The notes under the pieces were generated by a model. The model saw only the letters and a program-made list of their open reading frames with translations. It searched no databases and had not been told where the DNA came from. From Microbulbifer sp. SAOS-129_SWC (lineage in GTDB: Bacteria > Pseudomonadota > Gammaproteobacteria > Pseudomonadales > Cellvibrionaceae), in assembly GCF_039696035.1 (NCBI RefSeq), contig NZ_CP155567.1, positions 2,227,001 to 2,291,000 of the forward strand: a stretch of 64,000 nt of DNA. Direction: 5' to 3'. The position numbers were made by a program, and so were the translations under genes. Within the stretch, counting starts at the first letter, position 1. The number at the start of each line of letters is the position of its first letter. Of this stretch, positions 18,914 through 28,515 are shown piece by piece.

Positions 18914-21900
18914 GCTTGCGCCGTAAGAAGCCGGCGTCGAGAGCCGGCAAACGGGATTTTTTTACCCTGTTGAAATCATCGCGCCGCGGGCGTGCAGGCA
19001 ACACACTCCCGAACGATGCGGGACCAGAGGAGCGCAATGAGGAGCGCCAGCGCAAAGCGCAAATCGATGCCCTCGCCAAGCGGCACCGCCATGTGCTTCC
19101 CGCTGCCGGCAGCTATGCATTTGTATTCTATCTGAATCGGCTCGAGCGGGATCTGCAGGCCATCTACCGGCGCCTCGCCAAGCGGGTGGAATCGGGCGAA
19201 AAGGGCACCCGCGGCGAAGAATGGCTGTTGGACAACCGCCACCTGATCCAGGAAGCCCTGGAGCTGGTGCGGGAATCGCTGCCAACCAGTTACCTCAGGC
19301 AATTGCCGGCCGTGCGCGCAGAGGATGGCGGCCGCGAAATGCGGGTGCGGCGCCTGGCCGTTGCTCTGGTTGCCGATCTGGCACAACCCCTCGACATGTT
19401 GTCCATCACCGAGCTGGTGGCGGAATACCAGAGCGAAACAATCCTTACCACCGGTGAACTCTGGGCACTGCCGGCGCTGTTGCGCCTGAACCTGCTGGAA
19501 CACCTGGCGGATTTTGCCGAGGAAATACTGCAGGCGGAACAATCCGAGCCCACTGAGCCCGAAGCGGAAGCCGGCGGTGTCGGCGTTGCCAGTGCGGTGA
19601 TCAGCCTGCGTGAACTGCGCACCCACGATTGGCGCGCGTTCGTTGAAACCCTGAGCCGGGTGGACGCGGTTTTGCGCCGCGATCCCGCCGGCGCCTATAC
19701 CGACATGGATTTCGAAACCCGCGATAGCTATCGCGGCGTGGTCGAGGCGGTGGCGCGCAGTAGCGGTGAGGCCGAATACAAGGTGGCACAGCGGGCGCTG
19801 GAGCTGTGTGAAGCAGAGAAAGTCGGCGAGCGTCGCAACCATATCGGCTACTTCCTGGTAGACGCGGGCCGCCGCCAGCTGGAAGAAGCACTCAATTGTC
19901 GGCCGTCGCTGCGGCGGCGTGTCCTGCGCAAGGTGTCGGAGCGGGCCGGCCTGGTGTATTTCACCGGGCTGACCGTCTTTTCTGCGCCGCTGCTGATCGC
20001 TCTGGCGGTCTTTCTAGTCCTCGAGGGGTTGCCTCTCTGGTGGGTATTGCCGCTGCTCATCATTGCCGCGGTGCCGGTACTGGGGATGGCATTGGCGCTT
20101 GTGAACGGTCTGATCACCCACGCCCTGCCGCCGCAAAAACTGCCAAAACTCGACTTCGAAAAAGGTGTGCCGGCGAGCTACCGCAGCATCGTGGTAATGC
20201 CCGTGCTGATTGCCGACGAGGAAGACCTGCAGCGCATCGTCGAGCATCTCGAGATCAACTTCCTTAATAACGAGGACGAAAACCTGGTGTTTGCGCTGCT
20301 CGGCGACCTGCCCGATGCGGATCGCGAGGAGACCGACCAGGACCGGGATTTGCTGGCCGCGGCTGAGACGGCAGTAGATGCGCTCAATGCGCGCTACGGC
20401 GATGAGAACCGGGCGCCATTCCTGATGCTGTTCCGTCGGCGACGCTGGAATCCGGCAGAATCGTGCTGGATGGGTTGGGAGCGCAAGCGCGGCAAGCTGG
20501 TGGAATTCAACGGTCTGTTGCGCGGCCGCGGCGATGGCAGTTTTGACACCTGTTTCGGCGATCGCGAAGTGCTGCAGGGCATTCACTATGTTGTCACGCT
20601 GGACGCGGATACCCAGATGCCGCCGGGTACCGCCCGGCGCCTGATTGGCACCCTGGCGCACCCGCTCAATACCGCGGTCGTGGACACTCAAAGCCGGCGG
20701 GTGGTGGCCGGCTTCGGTTTCCTGCAGCCGCGCCTGGAAACCGACCCCGGCAGTTCCGCCGATACGGTGTTTACCGAGGCCTTCTCCGGCGATCGGAGCG
20801 TGGATCTCTATACCCATGCGGTGTCCGATGCCTACCAGGACCTGTTTGGCGAGGCGATTTTTGCCGGCAAGGGGATCTATGATCCACGCGTATTTTCGCA
20901 GACTCTCGCCGGCCATCTGCCGGAAAATACGGTACTCAGCCACGATCTGCTCGAAGGCGCCATCGGCGGCGCCGGCCTAGTTTCCGATGCGGTGTTCTAC
21001 GAGCAGTATCCGCCCAATATCTTTGCGCTGCTGCGGCGTGCGCATCGCTGGATACGCGGAGACTGGCAACTGCTGCCATGGCTGCGCCGGCGGGTGCGGA
21101 TCGACGACGGCAGCCGCGTGCAAAACCCGTTGCCAGCGATCCACCGCTGGAAAATTCTCGACAACCTGCGCCGCAGTCTGGAAGCGCCGTGCCTGCTGGC
21201 GCTGTTCCTGCTGGCGTGGTTTGGCTGGCTACCGGGCAACGCCATTGCCTGGACACTGGTATTGCTGGCGGTGGCGGCGACTCCGGTTTGGGTGGAACTG
21301 CTGTCATTGCTGTGGCGCCTGCTGACGAAACCGCTGCGTGCCAACCGTTACCTGCGTTCGACCCCCGGCCAGTTGCGCCAGCAACTGCTGCATTGGGCGC
21401 TGTCACTATCGTTGTTACCAAGTCAGGCTATCAACGCTGCCGATGCTATCGTGCGCACGCTGTACCGCCTGTGTATTTCCCGTCGCCACCTGCTTGAGTG
21501 GACCTCGGCCGCGCATGTAAACCGCGCTGTCGGTGACGGCCAAAACGGCGTGTGGCGGCAGTTGTGGATTTCGCCGGCGCTGGCCGCGTTGGTCACCATG
21601 GGATTGCTGGTGGCCAACCCGTTCGGGTTGCTCGGCGCCGCACCGCTGCTGTTGGCCTGGTTCCTGGTTCCGCAGCTGATTGCGCGCATCGACCGGCCGC
21701 AGCGCATTGCGCCACCGTCACTGGGGGAAAAGGAGCGCGGCGAGCTGCGCCTGTTGAGCCGGCGGACGTGGTTTTTCTTCGAACGTTTTATGGGGCCGGA
21801 GGACCACTGGCTGCCGCCGGACAACTATCAGGAAGAGCCCCTCGCGGTGCTGGCGCGGCGCACTTCACCCACCAATATCGGTCTGGGCCTGTTGAGTATC

Positions 21901-24900
21901 CTCAGCGCCTACGATTTCGGTTATCTCGACCTGCCACTATTGCTGGCGCGGCTCAACAATACCTTCGATCGCATGGGCGGGCTGGAGCGCTACCGCGGCC
22001 ATTTTCTCAACTGGTACGAGACCCAGGAGCTGCGGCCACTGGCGCCGCGCTACGTCTCCACGGTCGACAGCGGCAACCTGGCAGCCAGCCTGCTGACGCT
22101 GGCGGAGGGGCTGGAGGCGTTGCCGGCGCAACCCCTTAGTGGCCGGCCGCTGGTGATGGGCATCGCCGATACGCTCGGCGTGATCGAGGAGACGCTGTCG
22201 CCTCAGGGCAGCGACACTGTACCCGCGGCGGTGAAGGAGGCAGTTGGCGCGCTGCACCTGCTGCGTGAGCGACTGTTACACGGAGCCGAAGACACCCACT
22301 GGTGGCAGACCATCGACGTCGTGTACGAGCGCGAGGTACCCGCGCTGCAGGAGCAGTTGCTGGCGGTGATCGAAGATGACGAACAGAACTTCAGTGCCGA
22401 GGCTCTGTCGCGCTTGCGCCAGTGGCTGGATGAACTGCACAAGCAGGCGGTCGCGGCGCGCCGCTACCAGGAGCGGCTGGAACCGTGGCAGCGATTGATC
22501 GCGGCGCCACCGGGCGCTTACCGTACGGCGCAGGGCGAGCCGGTGCACGCCACCTTCCGCAACCTGCTGGAGAAGCTGCAGGCACCGGTTACCCTGGCGA
22601 GTATGCGCGATACCTGCACGGCGGCAGGGCGCCTGCTGGACGAACTCGAGAGCGGTCTGGGCGGGGTGGATACGCAACTGCGCCACGAGGCCAGTGGCTG
22701 GACCGAGCAGATGCGCTCAGCGCTGAGAAGCGCGGCGGACAACGCGGCCAGTTTCAGCGAAGAATTAGGTGAGCTGGCGGCCCGCGCGCGGCACTGGGTC
22801 GAGGAAATGGACTTCGCCTTCCTCTACGATTCCGAGCGCCACCTGTTCCATATCGGCTACAACGTCACCGATGCGAGTCTCGACCCCAACTATTACGACC
22901 TGCTGGCCTCCGAGTCCCGCCTGACCGGATTTCTGGCCATTGCCAAAGGGGATATTCCCGCGCGCCACTGGCGTCACCTGGAGCGCCCGTTCCGGCGTTT
23001 GCATCACCGGGTGGTGTTGATGTCGTGGAGCGCCACGCTGTTCGAATACCTGATGCCGCGGCTGCTGATGGAGACACCGGAGCACAGTCTGCTGGCGCGC
23101 GCCTGCCGCAACGCCATCGCCGAGCACCGCGATTTCACCGGTCAGTTTGACCTGCCGTGGGGCATTGCCGAATCCGGTTACTACGAACTCGACAGCCACA
23201 TGCATTACCAGTACCGGGCGTTCGGTGTGCCGGGTATCGGCTTCCGCCGCGACCTGGGAGAGCGCATCGTGGTTGCGCCCTACGCGTCAATGATGGCACT
23301 GCCATTCGACGCCGATGCGGTCGTCGACAATCTGCGCGCGCTGCGCCGACACGGTGGCTGCGGTCAGTTTGGCTGTTACGAGGCGATCGATTTCGGCCGC
23401 ACCGCCAAGCCGGCACCACGCCGGGCGCGTGCCGTGCGTTCCTATATGAGCCATCACCAGGGCATGATCCTGCTGTCGCTGAACAATTTCCTCCACGACG
23501 ACATCATGTTGCGGCGCTTCCACCGCGATGTGCGCATCGCCGGCCTGACGCCGTTGTTGCACGAGCGTATTCCCGCCGCACCGCCGGCGCCGCGGCCGTG
23601 GCAGCGCCCCGGTGTACTGCGCAGCTTCCATCCGGAAGTGGCGCTGGAGAGCTGGTGGGTGCCACTCGCGCGCCCGTACGCGCAGTACAACCTGCTGTCC
23701 AATGGACACTATGCGGTGGTGCAGGCGGCCGATGGCGGCGGTGGCAGTTATTGGTACAACATCGCGCTGACACGCTGGCGCCCGGACCCGACCCGACACC
23801 AGTGGGGGCAGTGGTGCTACGTGCGCGACCAGGATACCGGTGAACTCTTTTCCATGGCCCTGGCGCCGGGTGGTGGCGATGCGGACAACTGCGCGGTGAG
23901 TTTCTCTCCCCACCGGGTCGAGTTCCAGCGTCGCGAGGCGGAGCTGTTCTGCCGGTTGCAGATAGCGCTCAGCTCCCAGCACGATATCGAGGCGCGGCGC
24001 CTGTTGATCAAGAATGAAAGCAGTCGCCCGCGGCGGCTGCTGCTGGCCAACTACGCCGAAGTCGTGCTGGCGCCGGAGAAAGATGACCAGCGCCACCCGG
24101 CGTTTGCCAAGCTATTTGTCGAGAGCCAGTACCTGCCGGACGATCGCGCCATGCTATACCGGCGGCGCCCGCGCAGCAGTGCGGAAAAACCGATCTATCT
24201 CGTGCACGGCGTGCTGGTGCCGGGCGGGACCAAACACAAGCTGGCGTGGGAAAGCGATCGCATGCGCTTTCTCGGCCGCGGTGGTTCCGCGGCCAGCCCG
24301 CGGGCGCTGGAGAACGGTCTTGCGGGGTTCACCGGCACCACCGGGCCGGTACTCGACCCGGTAATTGCGTCCGGACAGGAAGTGCTGGTGCCGGCGCAGG
24401 CCGAGATCGAGGTGATTTACCTGACCGGCGTGAGCAAGTCGCGGCGCGAACTGCTGTCGATCCTGCGCAACTATCGCGCGCCGGCCAAAGTCCGCTGGCT
24501 GTTCGACCTGGCGCGTATGCAGTCGGAGCAGGAACTCCGCCATCTGCGCATCGGCGCCGCGGAAATGCACTGGATGATGGACTTGTTATCGGCGGTCCTG
24601 GCTCCGGCCGGTGGCCTGCGCGCACCGTCGCGGGTGCTCGCTCACAGCCGACATATCCAGCCGAGTCTGTGGAGTCGCGGGATTTCCGGCGACAACCCGA
24701 TCCTGCTGTTGCAGATTCGCAACGAACAGGATATCGGCTTCGCCGAACCGATCATCCAGGCGCACACCTACTGGTGCGGTCGTGGTGTCGCGGTCGACCT
24801 GGTCATCATTGACGAGGAGTCCGCCGGCTACGCCCAGCAAACCCGCGACCGCCTGCAGCAGACGATTGCGGATATCCGCGGGCGCACCCTGCGCAAATTG

Positions 24901-27540
24901 GCCGGCTCTGTCGTGGTGGTGCCGGGCAAGGAGATGCAGTGTGCCGAGCGCATCCGCTTGATGGCAGCGGCGCGCGCGGTGCTGGATTCCGCCGCCGGCT
25001 CGGTGGCGGCACAGCTCGATGCCGCTGCCACCCGCGAGTTGCAACAGCCATTGCCGCCGTTTGTACCGGTGCACGCCGGCGACTTTACCCCCGAGCCTAC
25101 CCCGGAGCTGGAGCGGCCCGACGACCTGCTGTTCGACAATGGGATCGGCGGCTTCAGTGCCGACGGCCGCGAATATATCCTGCACCTGAAGCCCGGTCAG
25201 CGACCGCCGGCGCCCTGGGTGAACGTTATTGCCAATCCGCAGGCCGGTTGCCTGGTGTCCGAAGCCGGCTCCTGTTGTACCTGGGCCGGCAACAGCGGCG
25301 AACACCGCCTGACTGCGTGGAACAACGACCCGGTGCGCGATCCCAGTGGCGAGGTGCTCTACCTGCGCGATGAGGAAACCGCGGAGGTGTGGTCGCCGAC
25401 GCCGGCACCGCGGCCGGGGGAGGGCGATTACCAGGTGCATCACGGTGCCGGCTACAGCGAGTACCGCCACCACAGCCATGGTCTCAAGCAGGCCTGGCGG
25501 ATCTACGTGGACCGCGAGGCTCCGGTCAAGATTGGTCGCCTGACCCTGACCAATTGCTGGGAGCGGCCACGCCGGATGACCGCGACCTATTACGTGGAAT
25601 GGGTGCTCGGCCTCACCCGCGGCGACAGCTGGCCATATCAGGTGTGCGAATTCGACTCGGACAGCAACGCGCTGCTGGCCCGCAATGCCTTCGTGCCGGA
25701 CCCGGAGCCCGGCGTGGCCTTCCTGACGGCCAGCCTGCCACCCCACGGGTTGACCACCGATCGCTTTGAATTCCTCGGCAGGGCCGGCAGCCTGGAGACG
25801 CCCGCGGCGCTGTTCCGTATCGGACTGTCGGGCAAAGTGCAGTGCGGTGGCGATCCCTGCGCCGCCTACCAGGTTCACATTGATCTGCAGCCCGGGGAGA
25901 CCGCGCACATCTACTTCGTGATGGGCGAGGGCCAGAGCAGGGCGGAAGCACTGGAATTGGCGAACACCTTCCGCGACCCGGTGCGCGCCGAGTCTGCCCG
26001 CGAAGGTTTCGAACAATTCTGGGAGGACTATCTGGGGCGGATTCAGGTACGAGTGCCGGATCAGGCCACGGAATTGCTGGTCAACCGCTGGCTTCCGTAC
26101 CAGACGCTGGCCTGTCGCCTGTGGGGGCGCAGCGGCTTTTACCAGTCGAGTGGTGCCTTCGGTTTCCGGGATCAGCTGCAGGATGTGCAGGCCTTGCTGT
26201 GGACCCATCCGGACTGGACCCGAAGCCATATCCTGCGCGCCGCGTCGCGCCAGTTCCAGGATGGCGATGTGCTGCACTGGTGGCACGAAGAGCCGCTGCG
26301 CGGTGTGCGCACCCGCTGTTCCGACGACCTGTTATGGCTGCCGTTTGTCACCGCGCAGTATATCCGCACCACTGGCGATTACGGCATTCTCAACGAAACC
26401 ATAGCTTACCTGCGCGGGGCGCCACTGGAGAAAGACGAACACGAGCGCTATGCCGAATTCGATCCCAGCGATGAATCCGGTTCCCTGTACGAGCACTGCT
26501 GTCGGGCGATCGAGCGGGCCAGTGCGGTCGGCCCGCACGGGTTACCGGTGATCGGTAACGGCGACTGGAATGACGGCTTCAACCGCATCAGCACGACCGG
26601 GCGCGGCGAGAGTGTGTGGATGGGCTGGTTCCTGTTGCGGGTGTGCCGCGATATGGCGCCGCTGTGCGAATACATCGGTGATGAAGCCCTGGCCGAGCAC
26701 TACCGCGCGCTGGGTGAAACCTTTCGCCAGCAGGTGGAGGACAGCGGCTGGGACGGCGAATGGTATCGGCGCGCCTATTACGACGACGGCACGCCGGTGG
26801 GCTCCAAACAGAGCGATGAATGCCAGATCGACTTGATCGCGCAGACCTGGTCGGTACTGTCCCAGGCGGAGCCCACCGAACGCGCGCGCCAGGCGATGAA
26901 TTCCGCCTATGAGCACCTGGTGCAGGAAAAGGCCCGGCAGATATTACTGCTCAAGCCGGCTTTCGATCGCACGAAAAAGGATCCCGGCTATATCAAGGGT
27001 TATCCCCCGGGAATTCGGGAGAACGGTGGCCAGTATACCCACGCCGCCACCTGGGCGGTGTGGGCCGCGGCCGGTTTGGGGCACTGTGAAAAGGCGCACC
27101 ATCTGTTCAGTCTGCTCAACCCGATTACCCACATGCTCGACAGCGATGGCCTGGAGCGCTACCGCACCGAACCCTATGTGCTCGCTGGCGACGTTTACGG
27201 TGTGCCGCCGCATGTGGGGCGCGGCGGCTGGACCTGGTATTCCGGCGCCTCCGGCTGGCTTTACCGCGGTGCGCTGGAAGCGCTGCTGGGCGTGCGCATT
27301 TGCGACGGAGACAGCCTGGAGATCTCGCCGTGTTTGCCGGCAGCGTGGCAAGAATTCCAGTTGTCACTGGCATTTGGCAACAGTCGCTTCGAAATAGAGG
27401 TGCACAATTGCGGTGGTGGTCCGGACAAGGTGGCCGAACTTTTGCTGGACGGGGAAAAAATTTCCGGCCCCCGGATTCCGCTGAGCGATGACGGCCAGAC
27501 ACACCGGGTAAAACTCGTGTTTGAAACAGCGACCAGCTGA
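18910..27540 (+). CDS. Cyclic beta-1,2-glucan synthase (GT84/GH94 multidomain)
   Basis: At 2876 residues this is close to full-length NdvB/Cgs (about 2830). Order: cytoplasmic N-terminal region; membrane segments near residues 350-410; a GT84 glycosyltransferase domain with LDADTQMPPGTARRL (about residue 563), GKGIYDPRVFSQTLAGHLPE, LSHDLLEGAIGGAGL and RRAHRWIRGDWQLLPWLRR (the Q/RxxRW-type motif); further membrane segments near 760-800 and 880-925; a glycoamylase-like domain ending YMSHHQGMILLSLNNFL (about residue 1511); two beta-sandwich regions; and a C-terminal GH94 phosphorylase domain with NGDWNDGFNR (catalytic Asp, about residue 2550) and GGQYTHAATWAVWAAAGLG. It polymerises UDP-glucose to beta-1,2-glucan and cyclises and trims it. 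The product is normally periplasmic and osmoprotective or protective. It starts inside the usp gene. Confidence 0.93.
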   Translation: MSLRRKKPASRAGKRDFFTLLKSSRRGRAGNTLPNDAGPEERNEERQRKAQIDALAKRHRHVLPAAGSYAFVFYLNRLERDLQAIYRRLAKRVESGEKGTRGEEWLLDNRHLIQEALELVRESLPTSYLRQLPAVRAEDGGREMRVRRLAVALVADLAQPLDMLSITELVAEYQSETILTTGELWALPALLRLNLLEHLADFAEEILQAEQSEPTEPEAEAGGVGVASAVISLRELRTHDWRAFVETLSRVDAVLRRDPAGAYTDMDFETRDSYRGVVEAVARSSGEAEYKVAQRALELCEAEKVGERRNHIGYFLVDAGRRQLEEALNCRPSLRRRVLRKVSERAGLVYFTGLTVFSAPLLIALAVFLVLEGLPLWWVLPLLIIAAVPVLGMALALVNGLITHALPPQKLPKLDFEKGVPASYRSIVVMPVLIADEEDLQRIVEHLEINFLNNEDENLVFALLGDLPDADREETDQDRDLLAAAETAVDALNARYGDENRAPFLMLFRRRRWNPAESCWMGWERKRGKLVEFNGLLRGRGDGSFDTCFGDREVLQGIHYVVTLDADTQMPPGTARRLIGTLAHPLNTAVVDTQSRRVVAGFGFLQPRLETDPGSSADTVFTEAFSGDRSVDLYTHAVSDAYQDLFGEAIFAGKGIYDPRVFSQTLAGHLPENTVLSHDLLEGAIGGAGLVSDAVFYEQYPPNIFALLRRAHRWIRGDWQLLPWLRRRVRIDDGSRVQNPLPAIHRWKILDNLRRSLEAPCLLALFLLAWFGWLPGNAIAWTLVLLAVAATPVWVELLSLLWRLLTKPLRANRYLRSTPGQLRQQLLHWALSLSLLPSQAINAADAIVRTLYRLCISRRHLLEWTSAAHVNRAVGDGQNGVWRQLWISPALAALVTMGLLVANPFGLLGAAPLLLAWFLVPQLIARIDRPQRIAPPSLGEKERGELRLLSRRTWFFFERFMGPEDHWLPPDNYQEEPLAVLARRTSPTNIGLGLLSILSAYDFGYLDLPLLLARLNNTFDRMGGLERYRGHFLNWYETQELRPLAPRYVSTVDSGNLAASLLTLAEGLEALPAQPLSGRPLVMGIADTLGVIEETLSPQGSDTVPAAVKEAVGALHLLRERLLHGAEDTHWWQTIDVVYEREVPALQEQLLAVIEDDEQNFSAEALSRLRQWLDELHKQAVAARRYQERLEPWQRLIAAPPGAYRTAQGEPVHATFRNLLEKLQAPVTLASMRDTCTAAGRLLDELESGLGGVDTQLRHEASGWTEQMRSALRSAADNAASFSEELGELAARARHWVEEMDFAFLYDSERHLFHIGYNVTDASLDPNYYDLLASESRLTGFLAIAKGDIPARHWRHLERPFRRLHHRVVLMSWSATLFEYLMPRLLMETPEHSLLARACRNAIAEHRDFTGQFDLPWGIAESGYYELDSHMHYQYRAFGVPGIGFRRDLGERIVVAPYASMMALPFDADAVVDNLRALRRHGGCGQFGCYEAIDFGRTAKPAPRRARAVRSYMSHHQGMILLSLNNFLHDDIMLRRFHRDVRIAGLTPLLHERIPAAPPAPRPWQRPGVLRSFHPEVALESWWVPLARPYAQYNLLSNGHYAVVQAADGGGGSYWYNIALTRWRPDPTRHQWGQWCYVRDQDTGELFSMALAPGGGDADNCAVSFSPHRVEFQRREAELFCRLQIALSSQHDIEARRLLIKNESSRPRRLLLANYAEVVLAPEKDDQRHPAFAKLFVESQYLPDDRAMLYRRRPRSSAEKPIYLVHGVLVPGGTKHKLAWESDRMRFLGRGGSAASPRALENGLAGFTGTTGPVLDPVIASGQEVLVPAQAEIEVIYLTGVSKSRRELLSILRNYRAPAKVRWLFDLARMQSEQELRHLRIGAAEMHWMMDLLSAVLAPAGGLRAPSRVLAHSRHIQPSLWSRGISGDNPILLLQIRNEQDIGFAEPIIQAHTYWCGRGVAVDLVIIDEESAGYAQQTRDRLQQTIADIRGRTLRKLAGSVVVVPGKEMQCAERIRLMAAARAVLDSAAGSVAAQLDAAATRELQQPLPPFVPVHAGDFTPEPTPELERPDDLLFDNGIGGFSADGREYILHLKPGQRPPAPWVNVIANPQAGCLVSEAGSCCTWAGNSGEHRLTAWNNDPVRDPSGEVLYLRDEETAEVWSPTPAPRPGEGDYQVHHGAGYSEYRHHSHGLKQAWRIYVDREAPVKIGRLTLTNCWERPRRMTATYYVEWVLGLTRGDSWPYQVCEFDSDSNALLARNAFVPDPEPGVAFLTASLPPHGLTTDRFEFLGRAGSLETPAALFRIGLSGKVQCGGDPCAAYQVHIDLQPGETAHIYFVMGEGQSRAEALELANTFRDPVRAESAREGFEQFWEDYLGRIQVRVPDQATELLVNRWLPYQTLACRLWGRSGFYQSSGAFGFRDQLQDVQALLWTHPDWTRSHILRAASRQFQDGDVLHWWHEEPLRGVRTRCSDDLLWLPFVTAQYIRTTGDYGILNETIAYLRGAPLEKDEHERYAEFDPSDESGSLYEHCCRAIERASAVGPHGLPVIGNGDWNDGFNRISTTGRGESVWMGWFLLRVCRDMAPLCEYIGDEALAEHYRALGETFRQQVEDSGWDGEWYRRAYYDDGTPVGSKQSDECQIDLIAQTWSVLSQAEPTERARQAMNSAYEHLVQEKARQILLLKPAFDRTKKDPGYIKGYPPGIRENGGQYTHAATWAVWAAAGLGHCEKAHHLFSLLNPITHMLDSDGLERYRTEPYVLAGDVYGVPPHVGRGGWTWYSGASGWLYRGALEALLGVRICDGDSLEISPCLPAAWQEFQLSLAFGNSRFEIEVHNCGGGPDKVAELLLDGEKISGPRIPLSDDGQTHRVKLVFETATS

Positions 27541-27584
27541 TTCTGTTTGGCGTCGTTCCCTCGGGGGCCGGTGCTGGGCGAAGC

Positions 27585-27621
27585 TATAATCCCCGGGTAA
27601 TTATTGCCGGTGCACCCGGCA
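27585..27621 (+). promoter_or_regulatory. Leader of the Hsp20 gene: -10 box and small dyad
   Basis: A consensus TATAAT lies at 27585-27590 without a recognisable -35. A TGCCGG/CCGGCA dyad (27605-27621, 5-base loop) follows in the presumed leader. I see no clear sigma-32 or CIRCE site. Confidence 0.35.
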
Positions 27622-27646
27622 TACTTTTATCGCATATCGGGAGAGA

Positions 27647-28102
27647 ATGATGAAACTGCCATCGAGAAGACCCAACGACCTGTGGCACCGCGTTCAGGAA
27701 GATTTCGATCAACTGTCTCAGGCGATGGGAGAGCGCTGGCCATCCCTGTTTCACGAAGAGGGCGAAATGGCCAGCCGCGAATGGGCACCGTCGGTGGATG
27801 TGATCGAAGAGGACAACCAGTTCCTGATAAAAGCAGACATCCCCGGGGTCGACCCGAAAAATATCGAAGTCAGCCTGGACAACGGCCGCCTGGTCATCCG
27901 CGGTGAGCGCAAGTGGGAAAAAGAGGAAAAAAAGGAAGGCTACATGCGCAGCGAGTGTTCCCACGGCATGTTCTACCGCCGCTTCACGCTGCCGGAAACG
28001 GCGGATCCGGACAAGATTGCTGCAAAAGGCAAGGACGGCGTGCTGACGGTTACCATCGGCAAGCGCGAGGTGTCCAAGCCCAAGCGGATCGACATCCAGT
28101 AG
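27647..28102 (+). CDS. Hsp20/alpha-crystallin small heat shock protein
   Basis: The product is 151 residues with a variable N-terminus and an alpha-crystallin domain (about residues 45-135) beginning EWAPSVDVIEEDNQFLIKAD. The domain includes GVDPKNIEVSLDNGRLVIRG and the signature FYRRFTLPETADPDKI and GVLTVTIGK. A C-terminal KRIDIQ stands in for the usual I-x-I anchor. It is an ATP-independent holdase chaperone. Two ATGs are adjacent (27647 and 27650); GGGAG upstream suits the second slightly better. A strong terminator follows, so it is probably monocistronic. It lies between the glucan synthase and hydrogenase operons. Confidence 0.95.
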   Translation: MMKLPSRRPNDLWHRVQEDFDQLSQAMGERWPSLFHEEGEMASREWAPSVDVIEEDNQFLIKADIPGVDPKNIEVSLDNGRLVIRGERKWEKEEKKEGYMRSECSHGMFYRRFTLPETADPDKIAAKGKDGVLTVTIGKREVSKPKRIDIQ

Positions 28103-28128
28103 CGGACTTTTCCTGAACATTGAACACG

Positions 28129-28155
28129 ATAAGGGCCTCGCTGGCCCTTATTTTT
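28129..28155 (+). terminator. Rho-independent terminator after hsp20
   Basis: ATAAGGGCC and GGCCCTTAT form a perfect 9-pair stem with a TCGCT loop, followed directly by TTTTA. Classic intrinsic terminator, 26 bases after the hsp20 stop. Confidence 0.9.
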
Positions 28156-28515
28156 ATCTGCTGATAACCGGGGGCCGGTTGCCGGTACCGGTCAGCCTGA
28201 TTGGAACACCGGGTGGTCATTTCTGACAGTGTCCGGAATAGCCGATCAATAGGAAGGTTCGTCCGCTTCACCTTTGTGCCCGCCATTGACTTCACTCTAG
28301 GGGCGAACGCGCAATACCGGGCTGTGGCGCCGCTGCCCCGTTATCGGAGGAGGGTGCGTGTATTCGGCTAGGGCGTTCGACATTGTCAGGGATTTCCTCT
28401 CAAGTCGGTGGTCCGCTTTCTAAAATCAGCCTCAATAACCGACATTTGCCGTAGTGCCGGCCAACCACAACAATCTATTGGTGCGTAAAACAGCGCCAGG
28501 GTGGACACGGAAACA
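28156..28515. other. Intergenic region upstream of the hydrogenase operon
   Basis: About 360 bases without a supported gene. It should hold the promoter of the hydrogenase operon. By eye I find neither a good TTGACA/TATAAT pair nor an FNR, sigma-54 or NarL-type site that meets spacing rules. A TTGACT at about 28286 has no matching -10. It contains some GC-rich short dyads (CCGG-rich, near 28175-28190). Confidence 0.5.

Noticed and set aside
24586..26286. 566-codon open frame opposite the glucan synthase
   Set aside because: Wholly antisense to a well-supported gene; no domain or ribosome site; typical of GC-rich DNA.
28340..28350. TGGC...TGC as a sigma-54 promoter before the hydrogenase operon
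   Set aside because: The GG-to-GC distance is too short for the fixed -24/-12 spacing.
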